Of a stretch of DNA of 64,000 nt, positions 45,019 through 55,898 are shown one piece after another. Below the pieces are notes generated by a model. The model did no database searches, was not told where the DNA came from, and saw only the letters and a program-made list of their open reading frames with translations. The stretch is from NCBI GenBank assembly GCA_022478985.1, contig JAKSZP010013286.1, positions 102,668 to 166,667 of the forward strand, read 5' to 3'. This stretch comes from Massospora cicadina. Its lineage: Eukaryota; Entomophthoromycota; Entomophthoromycetes; Entomophthorales; Entomophthoraceae. Numbering within the stretch: position 1 is the first letter of the stretch; each line of letters starts with the position of its first letter. The translations under genes were made by a program, and so were the position numbers.

Positions 45019-48000
45019 CTAGTAGGGTGTACCGCCTATGGAGACTGTGAGGTTTTCAGTGTCATATCGGAGGAACCAGATTGGAATCCATGTTCCCATC
45101 CATTTCTTCCATTTGTGTTGGAGTGAGCAGAACAGCCAGGCTTGGAAGTGGTCAGCCAAGTGGTTGCGGAACCTGACGATGGTTTGGTTAAGGTTGTGGA
45201 AGACCCCATTGAATGCGTCGAGGGTAATTGTGTGAATAGACCATATTGCAATGCACACAATTAGGGCCCTCAGTGTCTGGGGGATAGGTGAGGTCATTTT
45301 GAGTGCCATGATATCACGGGACAGTCAGAATTTGGTTGTGGGTGGTTGTTGAAACAAGTGCATCACGGTGGCCCAGATATGCGCAGATGGCAGGCATTCT
45401 TCTAGGTGGTGTGCTAGTGTGTTGGGTCCGCCACAGATGGCGCATGTCTTGAACATTGAGAACTTATGGTCAGCTGTTCTTTATGTGCGGCGCATGTATC
45501 GCCACATTGTGGAGCACACTTGTGGGGATAGGAGGGGACAGGTGACGATGTTCCACACCTGTTTTTGGGTTTGTAGATCATATGGGATGTCTTGGTGGTC
45601 TAGGTAGTCGATCCTGGACAGAGGGAAGGATGGTAATGGGTTGGGCGCATTAAATACTGTTTGTCCTCTGTGGAGTTGCACATATACAGTTTGAGGGTGG
45701 GTGTCTTCAGATTGCTGTGCATATACGAAACTCCAATTTCCTTGGCTTAGGTTGTATAGGATACGTTTGAAATATCGATTGGTGTTATGTGGTCCAGTGG
45801 CATTTGGGTGTGTTACAAGGTACTTCATCAGGGTCTTTGGGTTGGAAGGGGGCCTCAGATGTAGTGCCCTTGCAAAAATTTGTTTGGGCTGCCTTAGCCC
45901 AGTAGAAGGATGATGGGTTGGGTGACGTCGTGGAGGCTATCCATGAGCCTAGTATTTGCGTTGCTCTTTCCATGAAGTTGAGCAGCCCCATCCCTCCTTT
46001 CTTCCGTGGGCCATACATGGTCTCCATCCTGATAGGTGCACGGTATCCCGACCATAACCAGTTCTGCAGGAGCTTGTAGACTGCGTCGGTGAGGTTGGCG
46101 GAGAAAGGGATCGCATGGGCAGAAAACCATAGCTTTGATAGGATCAGGGAGTTGGCTAATACAACCCTTCCGGTTAGGCTGGCTTTATTCCTTCGCATAC
46201 ATGTCATTCTTTTTGTGATGTTGTCCAATATGTTGGTTTCTATGGTGTCAAGAGCATATCCACCATCTTTGAGCCATATGCCCAGATGACGGACTGGGTC
46301 AGTGGCGGGTTGGGGTGCAAAGGGTAAGCACAGTGGTTTTATTGGCTTGGGTCTTTGTTGTGTGGTTAGGTGTGTGGTTGGTTGGTTTCTGTGGTGGTGT
46401 GGGGTGGGGCCCAGTTTGAGCTGAATTTGCCCACTACAATTACCTCTGTTTTCTGTTTGTTCAGCATGGCATTACTCACTGATTCATATTGGTGAATAAT
46501 GCGCTCAATCGTCCTGGCATCCCTATTGCCTGAGACTCCAAAGACGCAGTCATCAGCGAAAGTGAGCATTTTGGTTGGTGGTTGTCCCTCCAACCTGATT
46601 CCGGTGAGCTTTGAGTTTGCAATGCGGATAAGGGGGTCAAGGGTGAAGTTGTATAATAGGGGGCTGAGTGGGTCACCTTGTTTGAGGCCTCTTTGGGGGG
46701 TGATGGTGTCGGTTAGGAAGCCTGGGCCTCTGATTGCAAACTTGGCTGAGCGCGTTAGGAGGAGCGCCCAGTTTATAAAGCGGGGTGTTAGGTTGAAGGC
46801 CTTCAGACATTGTTCTAGGTATCCCCAGTGTACTCAGTCATATTCTTTCTTTTGGTCCAGGAAAGCAAGGGCGCCTGTGGGGTTAGCTTGGCAGATATTG
46901 GCAATTGTATGGATGTTATCCCAAATTGAGCGGTTTGGGATGAATCCAGATTGATGGTGTGAGAGGGTTGTCTGGGCGATGTAACCCAAACGTTTGGCTA
47001 AAATTTTTGTTAGTATTTTTGTATCGGTATTGGTGAGAGCAATTGGGCACCAGTTGTTCAGATCTGCTTGGTCTCCTTTTTTGAAAAGTGTGACCACATA
47101 TGCATCTTGGCCGCCAGGTAGAAGGGATGTGTCTTCTAGGCACTTGTTCATAGTTGCTAGTAGTATTGGTGCGATATGTTTGAAGTGTTTTTTGAAAAAT
47201 TCATATGGGAGGCTATCAGGCCCAGGGCACTTGTTGCATGGGGTTAATCTTATTACCTCCCATAGTTCTTCTTTTGTTATGGGTGCTGCCAGGTCTGGTT
47301 GGCCAGCTATGGTATTGATATTAGCAGATGATGAAAAATTTTCAATTTTTTTTGGGTGATGCAAAATCCGCCGTGTACAGGTCAGTGTAAAATTGGTGTA
47401 ATTCAGCTGGTATTTCTGATGGTGTGGATGCCATTGTGTCATCCATTTGGCGGACCTGTATGCAGGTCGCCAACTTTGAAATCAGTTTAAATCGACAGAA
47501 AAATTGGGCTGTGTGAGTTTCTCTGGATAAAATGTATTTTGATTTATAGCATATTTTGGTGTAATGCTGGTGTTTTCTAAATAGGGAGTTTACCTGTGTT
47601 GATAGTTGAAACCACAGGCGGCCCCATTTGGGGGGTGTATCCCTCACTAGGTGTATTATTTTCTAGGTGTTGAAGCTGTCTGATAGCCTTGTTGATTGTC
47701 GCGGACATTGCGGCTGTTTTTCTGGAATTTAGGTGGCAAGCTTTCTTAGTTGCATGAGCCTTGAAAGTTTTCCATTCAGCGATACAATTTCCATCAGGTG
47801 ATTGTCTTTCTTGCCGTGTTGTTAGCACCATATCAATCCAGAGTTTAAGTTTCGGAAGGTGGATGGTGCTTGGGTGAACTCTGTGCCAGGTGGGCAGTTT
47901 TTTGTATTTTTCTGAGGATGATAGCATTATCAAGACCATCCAATAGTCAGAGAAAGGGATAATTGTTGTTGTAAAGTTTAATACTTGGTGTTGGAAGTCT

Positions 48001-48662
48001 ATAGGGGCGAGCATCAGGTCAATCTGGGTCATTGAGACCAGCTGGTTATTGTTGTGGTGGGGTCTTGTCATGTTGGCCAGGGTGGGGGCTTGTTTGGGGA
48101 TGGTGTCACATATGCCCAATATTGCCTTTAGTATGCGTAGTTCTGTGTGGCCATGGGATATAGCCCTAGACTTGGGCCAGCGGTCGGTATTAGTATTTAG
48201 CCAGCAGTTGAAATCCCCCGCAAAAAATGTTGCCTCGGGTAATGGGATTGATAGGATATCAGACAGGAATTTTTGGCGGTCATTCAGATTATTTGGGGCA
48301 TATATACATGCCACGGCAAAATTTTCTCCATTCCATTTGAGGTCCACTAGGAGTAGCCATCCCTCCAGGTGAGATGCTGTGTTTTGGATTTTTACTGGAG
48401 GGTTACAGTTTGTTCAAATTACCATCCCACAATGGTATGTCCAAAAGGATTTGGCTGGAAGGAGCATGGTTGACCATGACTCCTCCTCCCCCAGTGGACA
48501 GTGGGGTTCTTGGATGGCCAAGATATCCATGGGGATATTGCGCAGGAAAGCCATTTTTTTGGCCCGGGATGTGGGGGCCTTGGCTCCTGCGATGTTGAGC
48601 GTCCCTATGTTGATTGTGGTAGTCCCCACATCAGGAACACTGGGGTGACCCACTGAGGTCAC
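45019..48662 (-). pseudogene. LINE L2 ORF2 (endonuclease, RT, CCHC), decayed
   Basis: Endonuclease: L-N-I-A-G-A, I-Q-E-P-H (T to P), A-G-D-F-N-C-W, T-Q-I-D-L (R to Q) and S-D-Y-W-M-V, in which the catalytic His of S-D-H is Tyr. RT: K-C-P-G-P-D-S-L-P-Y-E-F (47.2 kb), L-P-G-G-Q-D, N-W-C-P-I-A-L-T-N-T-D, F-L-D-Q-K-K-E-Y-D and F-A-D-D-C-V-F-G-V (about 46.55 kb). C-terminus: C-A-I-C-G-G-P-N-T-L-A-H-H-L-E-E-C knuckle (45.40-45.45 kb) and D-H-F-Q-A-W-L-F. Open pieces of 75-256 codons are separated by stops and shifts. Several losses fit C-to-T or G-to-A change. Confidence 0.85.
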
Positions 48663-49273
48663 CCAGTTCCTTCTCGCGAGTCATACTGCGAGTGTGAGGT
48701 CAATTAGCCATATTGTTATTATTGTGTTGATCTGCAATCTTGGAGCTGGCATTATTCAGTTTTTTCTGGCTTGGATTATTCTGTATGTTTTGGGTTTGGT
48801 GTGCGTTGGCTTTTGCCCCATCAGAAAATTTTTTTGCCACTTACCTGTGAGTTTGATGGGTGGGAATTGTGGGTCAGGGTGGTTGGTTCCTGTGCATAGG
48901 TGTTCTCACATTGTGATTGGCTGAAGTTGTCTTCCATGTCATCATTGAACATATATGATTGGTTGGGCGGATTTTCAGTGGTGCAATGTGGATCTACACC
49001 CTCTAGGTTGATTGTGTTTGATTGGTTGTGTCCAACAGTTTCTTCATTTTGGTTGTTTTGGGTTTTATGTGTTTGGTCTGATTGGTTGTTCCGCTGTGCT
49101 GCCATGCAGCTGCTTGAATCTGTTCTGGGGAAATCATGGTGCAAGCTTGGGTCTTGGCGGAACTCGCGGCCTGCTTGTGGGTGGTCTGTGCATGATGTCA
49201 GTCCTTGCTTGAGATGGGCTCAACCAAGGCGATATCAGCTCTTTCACCCCAATAGAAGGCGAAAGTAGAGTCT

Positions 49274-50147
49274 TTAATTTTCCCAAAAGTTGGTTGTTTC
49301 ATCCGTATTGTCTTCACAGAATTCCGGTGCTTCAATCCCACATTTGATGGGGCAGGCATGGTCCTTGTGGCCTATTGCTGAGCAGAATTCGCAAATGGGT
49401 GGGGTGCACTCTGGTGTAATATGGAAGGGGCGGGATACGCTGCCATTGGGGAGGTTGATGGTCGCTGTGTGGGGAATTAGGGTGATGTCCTCAGCCACAT
49501 CTTGGTCAGGTTCAATAATAGCAATTTCCTTTCCTGTGCACAGGTGGGGCAGGAGGGGAAATTTTTCAAATTCAAATTGTTTGATTACTCCGTAGCCTTT
49601 GAGGCCCCCGCGGAGTTCATCCACGAGGACATCACGGTGCACGGTGCTTGGAAGTCAGTCAATTATGATGAAGAGGTCATTTGCCTCATTCCATCATGTG
49701 CGCACCATGCAGATAATTCTGTCTTCATTGTTGGTTTTTATAAAAAATTTAATTTTTGCTGCTTCTGCCACTTCTTCCATGGACATGAACCCGACGTCCA
49801 CCCATCCTCTGTGTAAATTTTTGTAATTTATTGAGACGTTGTTTGAGGAAAGTCGCGGAGAAGGCCTCCCCCATTTTTGCCCATGACTCGAGGGAAGTAT
49901 CACTGACCATGATTCTGAGGCCATGTTCGAGGGAGGATAAGGGTTGAGAGTGTTCAATTTTGGTATATACGCCCATTTTTTGCAGGAATTGCAAAACTCC
50001 GGGTGTGGCGTTGTGCTCACCCTTTTTGGTGGGTGGGTATGTCAATGTTCCACTGGGGCATTTTCCCCCGGTGGGTTGGAAGGGCTTCAGGACTTTCGCG
50101 CCGGCCACTTTTGCCCAACTGGTGTTGTTGCAGACAAATTTGCTCAT
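49274..50147 (-). pseudogene. LINE L2 ORF1, decayed
   Basis: Starts M-S-K-F-V-C-N-N-T-S-W-A-K-V-A-G at 50147 and continues through frame changes: H-R-G-W-V-D-V-G-F-M-S-M-E-E-V-A-E-A (49.8 kb), then an open 122-codon segment (49274-49642) with L-L-P-H-L-C-T-G-K-E-I-A-I-I and an intact zinc knuckle C-E-F-C-S-A-I-G-H-K-D-H-A-C. It parallels L1 ORF1 part by part. Sequence to 48.82 kb, rich in Asn, Gln and Thr, may be its C-terminal tail in broken frame. Confidence 0.8.
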
Positions 50148-50261
50148 ATTCCAAGTTGAACGTCAATCTCAGAGAAATTGCGTAGAATTGTGTTATTATT
50201 TAAAGTGATAATAATTAGAAAAAAAAGCTTATTGAAATCGCCTTCTTCTTGTCTGGAGTTA

Positions 50262-50456
50262 TCATGTATCCTTGGTCAAACACAACGTTGCCCAGGAAGA
50301 TGACCTTGTACTTGAAGAATTTGCACTTATTAATTTCAGCGTAAGGTTGACTGCCTTTAACCTCTCCACCACTTGCCAAAGGTCTACTGCATGGGACTCA
50401 TGATCAGGGGAAAACACCAGAATATCATCCATATAGGCTACCGCGCATACCCCCAA
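50262..50456 (-). pseudogene. RT fragment of gypsy-3
   Basis: A 64-codon open piece, V-C-A-V-A-Y-M-D-D-I-L-V-F-S-P-D-H-E-S-H-A-V, nearly the same as gypsy-2 at 27.35-27.50 kb. The catalytic Y-M-D-D is intact. Upstream RT sequence to about 50.95 kb is recognisable but shifted. Confidence 0.8.
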
Positions 50457-51687
50457 CAGGTCCCCAAAGCCGCATCAATATGGCGTTGAAAGATAGTAGG
50501 TGCATTTTTTAAGCCCAAAGGTCATAACCCAAAATTGAAAAATTCCATTTCAGGTTCAGGATGTGGTGAGCTAATCCTGACCCTTCTTTATCCAGATCTG
50601 ATTGAACGCATTTAAGAAATCCAGTTTGGAGAAGATTCAGGCCTTCTCTATATAGAGAGCAATCTGAGAGTACAATGAAATTGGGCGTAAATTTGTTACA
50701 GTGACATTGTTTGGGTTCCCACAATCTACGCATGGGTTAAGGTACCATTGGCATTCTCCACAAAGGGAAGAGGGGAACTAATGGAAGTACAGTGAAAAAT
50801 AGCGCCTTTGGCTAAGTGCTACTTAACCCACACATCTAAGGCCGCTTCCTCCCTTGCAGTCAAATGGTACATGGGAGAAGATATACGCTCTAGATCAACG
50901 GTGAGCTTTAACTCTCAATCAAGCTATGAATAAGCTGGTAATACATTGGCTGAGCCGCATCAAACAAAGATTCTAATCCCTCCAAAAGGAAGATAAGGGT
51001 ACCTCCATAGAAGGCTTCAGCAACGGAGCAAGACTGAGATTGTGGAAATTATGCCAGTGGAGCAGATCTCCCTGAGAATTAGCCTCAGACACGTGGATAA
51101 CTAACATATGTTTATTCTCCAAAGTTAAGGACAAAGTATTGTCTTTCAAGTTGGTTCTGATGTAAAACTTTCGACACCACTATATTCCTAAAGTGATGGG
51201 TACAGGAGGTTTTTAATAGCTTGGAAACGGTCAGCCAAATGGTATTTACCAAATCATTAACCCACTGACCCCAGGACTTTCAGCGTAAGTAACTTGGGAA
51301 ACCCCTCCCCTAACCATACCGCCTGGCAATTAAACATATCAAGTTAATTGGCTAGGTCTTGATCAAATAAAATTTTCAGAGTTTCCTGTACCACCAAAAT
51401 AGTTGTGCTGATTATTTCAAAAGAGATTAAAGGATGCAGTCAACAAAAAATATCCAAAATTGGTCTTTATAAATAGCAGACAACGCTCTACTTCACCAAA
51501 AAAAAATCTTCTCTAGGCATAATCATGCCTCCAGGTACGTTTTTTGCATCAGAAATGGAGAGGGATAGTTGGCCACTCTTACTAATGAGGTCACATATCA
51601 TATCATATCCTAAGAAGTTGCATAGACTTTTTTATATTATAAAGTAACTCCTAATCACCACATGTGTTCTTCGGATCATGATAGGGG

Positions 51688-51900
51688 TCAAGCGCGGGTT
51701 CTCTGGGATGATCTGGTATACTGAAATTGGTTCCAAACTAAAGCCACAAGAGGTGATATTAGGCTTGATTCATATATGGAATAAGCGTTATAAAACGTGT
51801 TTTGGAACATGAATGACCATATACCCCCTTTGGCAGCAGGCTGAGCATCATTATCTAATGACATCACCGCCAAGACCTCTGTCAAAAATCCCACCTGCAC
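51688..51900 (-). pseudogene. Gag-position frame of gypsy-3
   Basis: A 70-codon open piece matching gypsy-2 28733-28963 (G-F-L-T, D-N-D-A-Q-P, Q-N-T-F-Y-N-A, S-S-Q-R-T). Its keeping the same frame in two diverged copies suggests it was once coding. Function unknown, probably Gag. Confidence 0.5.
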
Positions 51901-52198
51901 CGTCCAAATGTGGTGCCAAGAAAAAATTATTTAATTATATTGTTTTCAATAATTTTGGTGGAAAGATGAGGAATCGCAGCTCCTGGAGTGCAAAAGCATC
52001 TGAATCCATCAAGTACAAGCAATAAGGATATCACTTCCCAGTTGGATGTTTTAAAAATAACTCTGAGACTTCCCAACCAATGGCCAGATTGAGATTATGG
52101 TAGTGGGCCCCTTGAGGCCTTGAAAAATTACTGGCACACCCAATTTGCACTCATCAAAAGTCCAATATGAATAGTATTTGTATGCATAAAATAAAGTG

Positions 52199-52209
52199 GT
52201 TGGTCAACT
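52199..52209 (-). promoter_or_regulatory. Self-primer binding site of gypsy-3
   Basis: The minus strand reads AGTTGACCAAC two nt inside the LTR. It is exactly complementary to the LTR's own minus-strand GTTGGTCAACT (52633-52643), which lies about 30 nt after a TTTAAATATG box. Relative to gypsy-2 both sides have changed and the pairing is kept. Confidence 0.65.
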
Positions 52210-52211
52210 AA

Positions 52212-53130
52212 CGTTAGGAGAGTGTCTGTAATTCACCCATTCCCAAAGAGCTGGTGCGAGATGCACAGCGACACCTCCAGGGAACTAGTCATTAGGGAAT
52301 TGTAAACAAGGCACCGCAAAGGTTGCCAGAGCCAAAGTAACCTGGTACAGGGATGGATAACGCAGTATAGAGTAGTTGATTACAAGCAAGCAGTAACACT
52401 TGGTGGACCCCACGGTGGAGACCATAACTAAGCAAAGATCTGTGCTGGTGTTTGGGTGCCTCAGTATGGAGGGGACCAAGGGGACTTAATGGTGCACTTG
52501 ATCGTCTAGATAATTTTGATAAAATATAAAGGCCAACATTGTTAAAGACCTCCACGAGGAGGTCTGTGCACAAGTTCGCCCAAATAACCACAAATTTAAA
52601 AAAACACAAATGACTAAGAAATTTTTTAAAAGAGTTGACCAACAAGGAAGGTGGTCTCAAGGAAACATATTTAAAAAACTGGGTGAAATCACCAATTGAG
52701 GGAAGTGGTGCTAAGCCCAGGTGCACCAATAAGTGCACACTTCCATCAGCCAGGGTACTATATCTTTTTTTAGTACTAGATGGTCAGGGTACTATATCTT
52801 GAGATTGACTGAACTCAAGTTATTGATTGTAAATATGTTCATTCAATTTCAAAATAGTAATGAATGATTTTTAAAACACTATTCGCCATTCAACTGAACA
52901 AAACCATCGCCATTAGTAGTATAGCTAGTGCGTTTTAACGCCCTTGTTGTAACACAGGGATGAATGTCATGAACATCTTTTAGGATGACTAGAGTATATC
53001 TGGCATGAACCCATCACTGGTCTAGGGTAGTTTGAGGTCAGGAAGGCCTGCCAACTTCACTTTTTGGCCTCCTGACGACTAACTAAATCTTTGCAGTTGG
53101 TACCCTCAATTATGTCATCAGGCCATGACA
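52212..53130 (-). repeat. 5' LTR of gypsy-3
   Basis: 919 bp, homologous to both gypsy-2 LTRs. It begins CGTTAGGAGAG (mutated TGTCAAGAGAG) and ends CATGACA. It holds a 148-codon open frame on the minus strand (52292-52738), parts of which also stay open in the gypsy-2 LTR; coding value uncertain. Confidence 0.85.
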
Positions 53131-53422
53131 GCATTGCTCAGTTTGTTTTTGGGACTGTAGGTTTCATATCCTGCTTAACAAAATCTGGTAAGTTAAGGGG
53201 ACTGTTGTTATGTTTATTTCTTGGATCATCATATACTTTTAATAAAAAACCATGAAGTTCAACAGGTACCTTCTACTCTTTGTTAAGTATCCATCAACTT
53301 ATTATAATTCTCATTTTTAGAATATAATAATTACTTATATTGTCTAATTATTCTTATTTTTCATCTTTCAGAAGTATAAATTTCCACTAAAAGGAGTTTT
53401 TGGGTCTGTTCTACATCTTTTT

Positions 53423-53886
53423 GTTTGGATAGATTCTGGTTCTGATGGAGGACCAGCTTAGGATGTAGTGGTGGAGGCCTATCATATGGATGCTGATATT
53501 GCATCAGCCCCTTACGTAGAGTCAACTGGCTGTTATGTGGAATAAGTGTCTGTGTACAACAAGTAGTGTGACATTAGTGCTCCCCATATGACATTAGTGG
53601 TATGTTATAGTGCCAATAGGAGGCTGACTGAGCAAAGTTTACTTGTTCTGAGGCTAAAGGTACAATATGGCTTCTTTGGTTACATCTGGTGAGACATATT
53701 CCATTTAGGTAGGCCAATTTATAGTGCTAGCAAGGGTTCTTTACCTTCCTTAAAAGATGTTCAGGTTTGTGTGCAATTTGACAGTGGATGCTGCTTTGTG
53801 GAGGTCATTCCTGAACTAACATTGTGAGCTATTGCACTTGCTCTGAAAGGGTATATATCTTTGCAGTAGACTCAGATGGAGGGCTG
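53423..53886 (+). pseudogene. Unidentified single-frame fossil ORF
   Basis: One plus-strand frame reads as protein-like sequence for about 150 codons interrupted only by stop codons: V-V-E-A-Y-H-M-D-A-D-I-A-S-A-P-Y, V-V-C-Y-S-A-N-R-R-L-T-E-Q-S-L, G-R-P-I-Y-S-A-S-K-G-S-L, V-C-V-Q-F-D-S-G-C-C-F-V-E. Each stop (TAG, TAA, TGA) could come from Gln or Arg by one C-to-T step. No frameshift is needed. A T-rich run ending TTTCAG at about 53.37 kb resembles an intron 3' end. I do not recognise the family; it could be a host gene remnant or a transposon. Confidence 0.45.
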
Positions 53887-54219
53887 ATTGGCTGTAATTT
53901 TATAATGGTCTCAGCTTTAAGGTCTACTTCCTCTCTCAGTTTTTTGTTGTCAAGTTTTTTGTCCTGTGGCTAGCTAGGTGTGCATACTGGCAGCATATTT
54001 TTATTGCATGGTTGGCATACAAATGTTGTGTTATAATAACTGCATTAAGATACAGTTTTTCTGGTATGTCAAGAAACTATTCTAGCAACAGTTGATCTAT
54101 ATCATTGTGGCATCAATTGCCAAAATGGTGTCATTATCCTAAGAGGTCTTTAGTCTTATCCATAAATTATTTAATATTCATATAGTCTTTTATATTTTGT
54201 GGAACTTATTGTTAAGTTG

Positions 54220-54607
54220 TGGTCAATATGCAGAGCTTGGCATATATATTATTTCCATTCGTCTCAGGTGTCAAATGGGATGTTGGCACTGTGCCATCTT
54301 CTGGCTGCACCTGTGAGGAGGCTTAACACTTTGGTGGATCATTTTCAGTGACTCACTTTGTAGTAATCTCCACATGAGTTGTAAGCCTCCAACCATTTAT
54401 CAAAGGCTAGGTTATAACTTTTCTAGTGTTTAACAAGTTTAAAGCTGCATCAGTTAAGTTGTGGTCTTGTTCTGGGAGATATTCACAGGAAACCCTTACA
54501 AAATCACTAATTTGCCAATGAGGTAGCAGATTCCACTTTATTCTGCTATAGGTTTCCAGCATGGCAGCATATTTATCTGATTTTAATGTCCAGCGGTTGT
54601 CTTTCAT
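54220..54607 (-). pseudogene. Decayed retrotransposon Gag-like segment
   Basis: The minus strand has an open 66-codon piece (54407-54607). After a frame change it reads F-D-K-W-L-E-A-Y-N-S-C-G-D-Y-Y-K and L-L-T-G-A-A-R-R-W-H-S-A-N. The F-x2-W-L ... L-x-G-x-A-x2-W layout is that of Ty3-type capsid (retrotransposon Gag) domains. Stops follow. The parent element is not identified. Confidence 0.5.
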
Positions 54608-54811
54608 CCTGTGTGTTTTATTAAATTAATACCCAGGGAAAGGATTTTTATGTATTTATTAACTGAGGTAAGCTGACCAGGGGAAGGACATTACCAAAAC
54701 TCAAAAAGCTAACAAATAACCCTCACTGAACAAAACAAGTGAACCGCTCAAAACGAGCGGACAACACACAAAATGCAAACACAACTAACCAGTTGTGACA
54801 GTGGGAACTGC

Positions 54812-55219
54812 TTATCCCATCATGGTGGAAGGGGAGGGGGGATCAGGGGACTCATCCTCGGCCTCTGCTTCATCCCAAAGAAGGGCACAGGATATGGCAG
54901 AGAGCAGGGGCGTCGGGGCATCAGCTAGATGTGGAGATAAATTTCTGATGATCAGGGTGGCAGGTAGACAGCAGTTGAATATAAGAGATCTGGTGTAACT
55001 GGCCAAAGCTTCTCCAGCTTTCATGTGTGCATTGGGGAGCTTTAACATTGTGGCGTTATTGGTGCAGGTAATATTGGATTTGGGATTCCATGCTTCCACT
55101 GTCACTTGCTGGATGGTGTCATTGGTGGTTTTATAAGATTTGGTTATCATCTTCTTTTGGAGCATATTGGCAGTGGAGGGGATAATGGGAGGAGGGATTC
55201 CTCCTATGAGCATTGCCAC
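54812..55219 (-). pseudogene. C-terminal domain of the OLE-B ORF
   Basis: An open 135-codon stretch ending D-E-S-P-D-P-P-S-P-S-T-M-M-G. It aligns with OLE-A 32.08-32.46 kb: L-Q-K-K-M-I with L-Q-K-E-E-I, L-P-N-A-H-M with L-P-D-A-C-I, H-L-A-D-A-P-T-P-L-L-S-A with H-P-A-D-A-S-T-P-L-L-S-T. The conserved part lies after the zinc knuckle and has no equivalent in L1-L3 ORF1 that I can see. Upstream coding (55222-55513) continues in another frame to the gypsy-1 insertion. Confidence 0.65.
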
Positions 55220-55513
55220 TTATTTGGTGGCAGCTTTGCAGAGAGGACGACAATCTGGACTAGCCGTTGCTTCAACAGCCAGCTTGTGGTCGCCGTGGAA
55301 CATTTTGGACTTTTGCTGGTGGCATATAAGTGAGATGGTAGCATAGCATCATAGTCAGTAAACACAAACTGCTCGAGTTGGATAGTGCAGTCTTCAAAAT
55401 ATTCCTGAATTCATCAATTTCAGCAACTGATCCCTTGGATTTTGGTTGAATTGAATTGGGAAATTGGCATATTCCTGTGGTTTAATTGGTTGATGGAGGA
55501 TGCATGAGAGAAA

Positions 55514-55518
55514 ACTGG
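55514..55518. repeat. Target-site duplication, left copy, of gypsy-1
   Basis: ACTGG, repeated exactly at 62046-62050. Confidence 0.85.
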
Positions 55519-55891
55519 TGTGACGAATGGGGTCTCTCCACATTGCCACAAAGCAGTTGGGCAAGAGGGCCCATGTGAGGGCCCACAAACATGAGAGGGC
55601 TGCAGTGGTTAAGTACCTCATTCGTTGGTTTTGATGAGCGGTTCAGGTATCCTTGTAATATGGTGAGGATGATGCTCACGCTGAGGAGGACAGTCTGTCC
55701 CCCAGAGAGAGCATACAGAGAGGCGACTGCTCTGTCAAAATCTGAGGATTGGTCCATCTTCTTTGCTCAAAATCCCTGGCTTTTTGTCAAAATCTTATTA
55801 AATGATTTCAAAATTTCAAAACTTTATTTTAGATTTTGAGGTTTTTTTTTATATTTTAGAAGACAAGTTGTCTTAAACACCTTCTTGGTTG

Positions 55892-55898
55892 TTTTTAT
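55892..55898 (-). promoter_or_regulatory. TATA box in the gypsy-1 3' LTR
   Basis: The minus strand reads TATAAAA. The same box in the 5' LTR lies at 61291-61297. Confidence 0.6.

Larger units (their letters stand above)
44821..50229 (-). mobile_element. Full-length, decayed LINE L2
   Basis: A 5.4-kb minus-strand LINE of the same family as L1 and L3. The 5' end (AGCTTTTTTTTC on the minus strand) resembles L3's start, and the 3' end reads GTCCCCTGGTTGGCCATCCT and A/T-rich sequence. ORF1 and ORF2 are homologous to L1 throughout but split by stops. No target duplication was found. Its left flank is a decayed RT and its right flank is gypsy-3 pol, which do not belong to one element, so a rearrangement is likely. 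Confidence 0.85.
50230..53130 (-). mobile_element. Truncated chromovirus gypsy-3 (same family as gypsy-2)
   Basis: 50230-52211 matches gypsy-2 from 27.28 kb to its 5' LTR edge. It is followed by one LTR (52212-53130). The part encoding the RT end, RNase H, integrase and chromodomain and the 3' LTR is missing, because LINE L2 abuts the truncation. RT piece 50262-50456 keeps Y-M-D-D-I-L-V-F-S. A gag-position frame (51688-51900) matches that of gypsy-2. The element is defective. Confidence 0.85.
54640..55518 (-). mobile_element. ORF1-only element OLE-B, 3' part
   Basis: The minus-strand 3' portion of a second ORF1-only LINE-tailed element. It holds the C-terminal coding region (54812-55219 open) and a 170-nt 3' region ending TGGTAATGTCCTTCCCCTGG, then TCAGCTTACCTCAGTTAATA. 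Gypsy-1 interrupts it at 55518; the 5' part continues at 62046. The tail and the protein end match OLE-A. No endonuclease or RT is present between coding end and tail. Confidence 0.8.

Noticed and set aside
52292..52738. 148-codon minus-strand frame in the gypsy-3 LTR as a gene
   Set aside because: Only pieces of the frame stay open in the gypsy-2 LTRs and a frameshift separates them; conservation may be only that of the LTR DNA.
53131..54220. An intact host gene with introns
   Set aside because: A possible TTTCAG acceptor and one protein-like frame exist, but the frame has at least six stops and no start or donor sites can be fitted. Reported as a fossil only.
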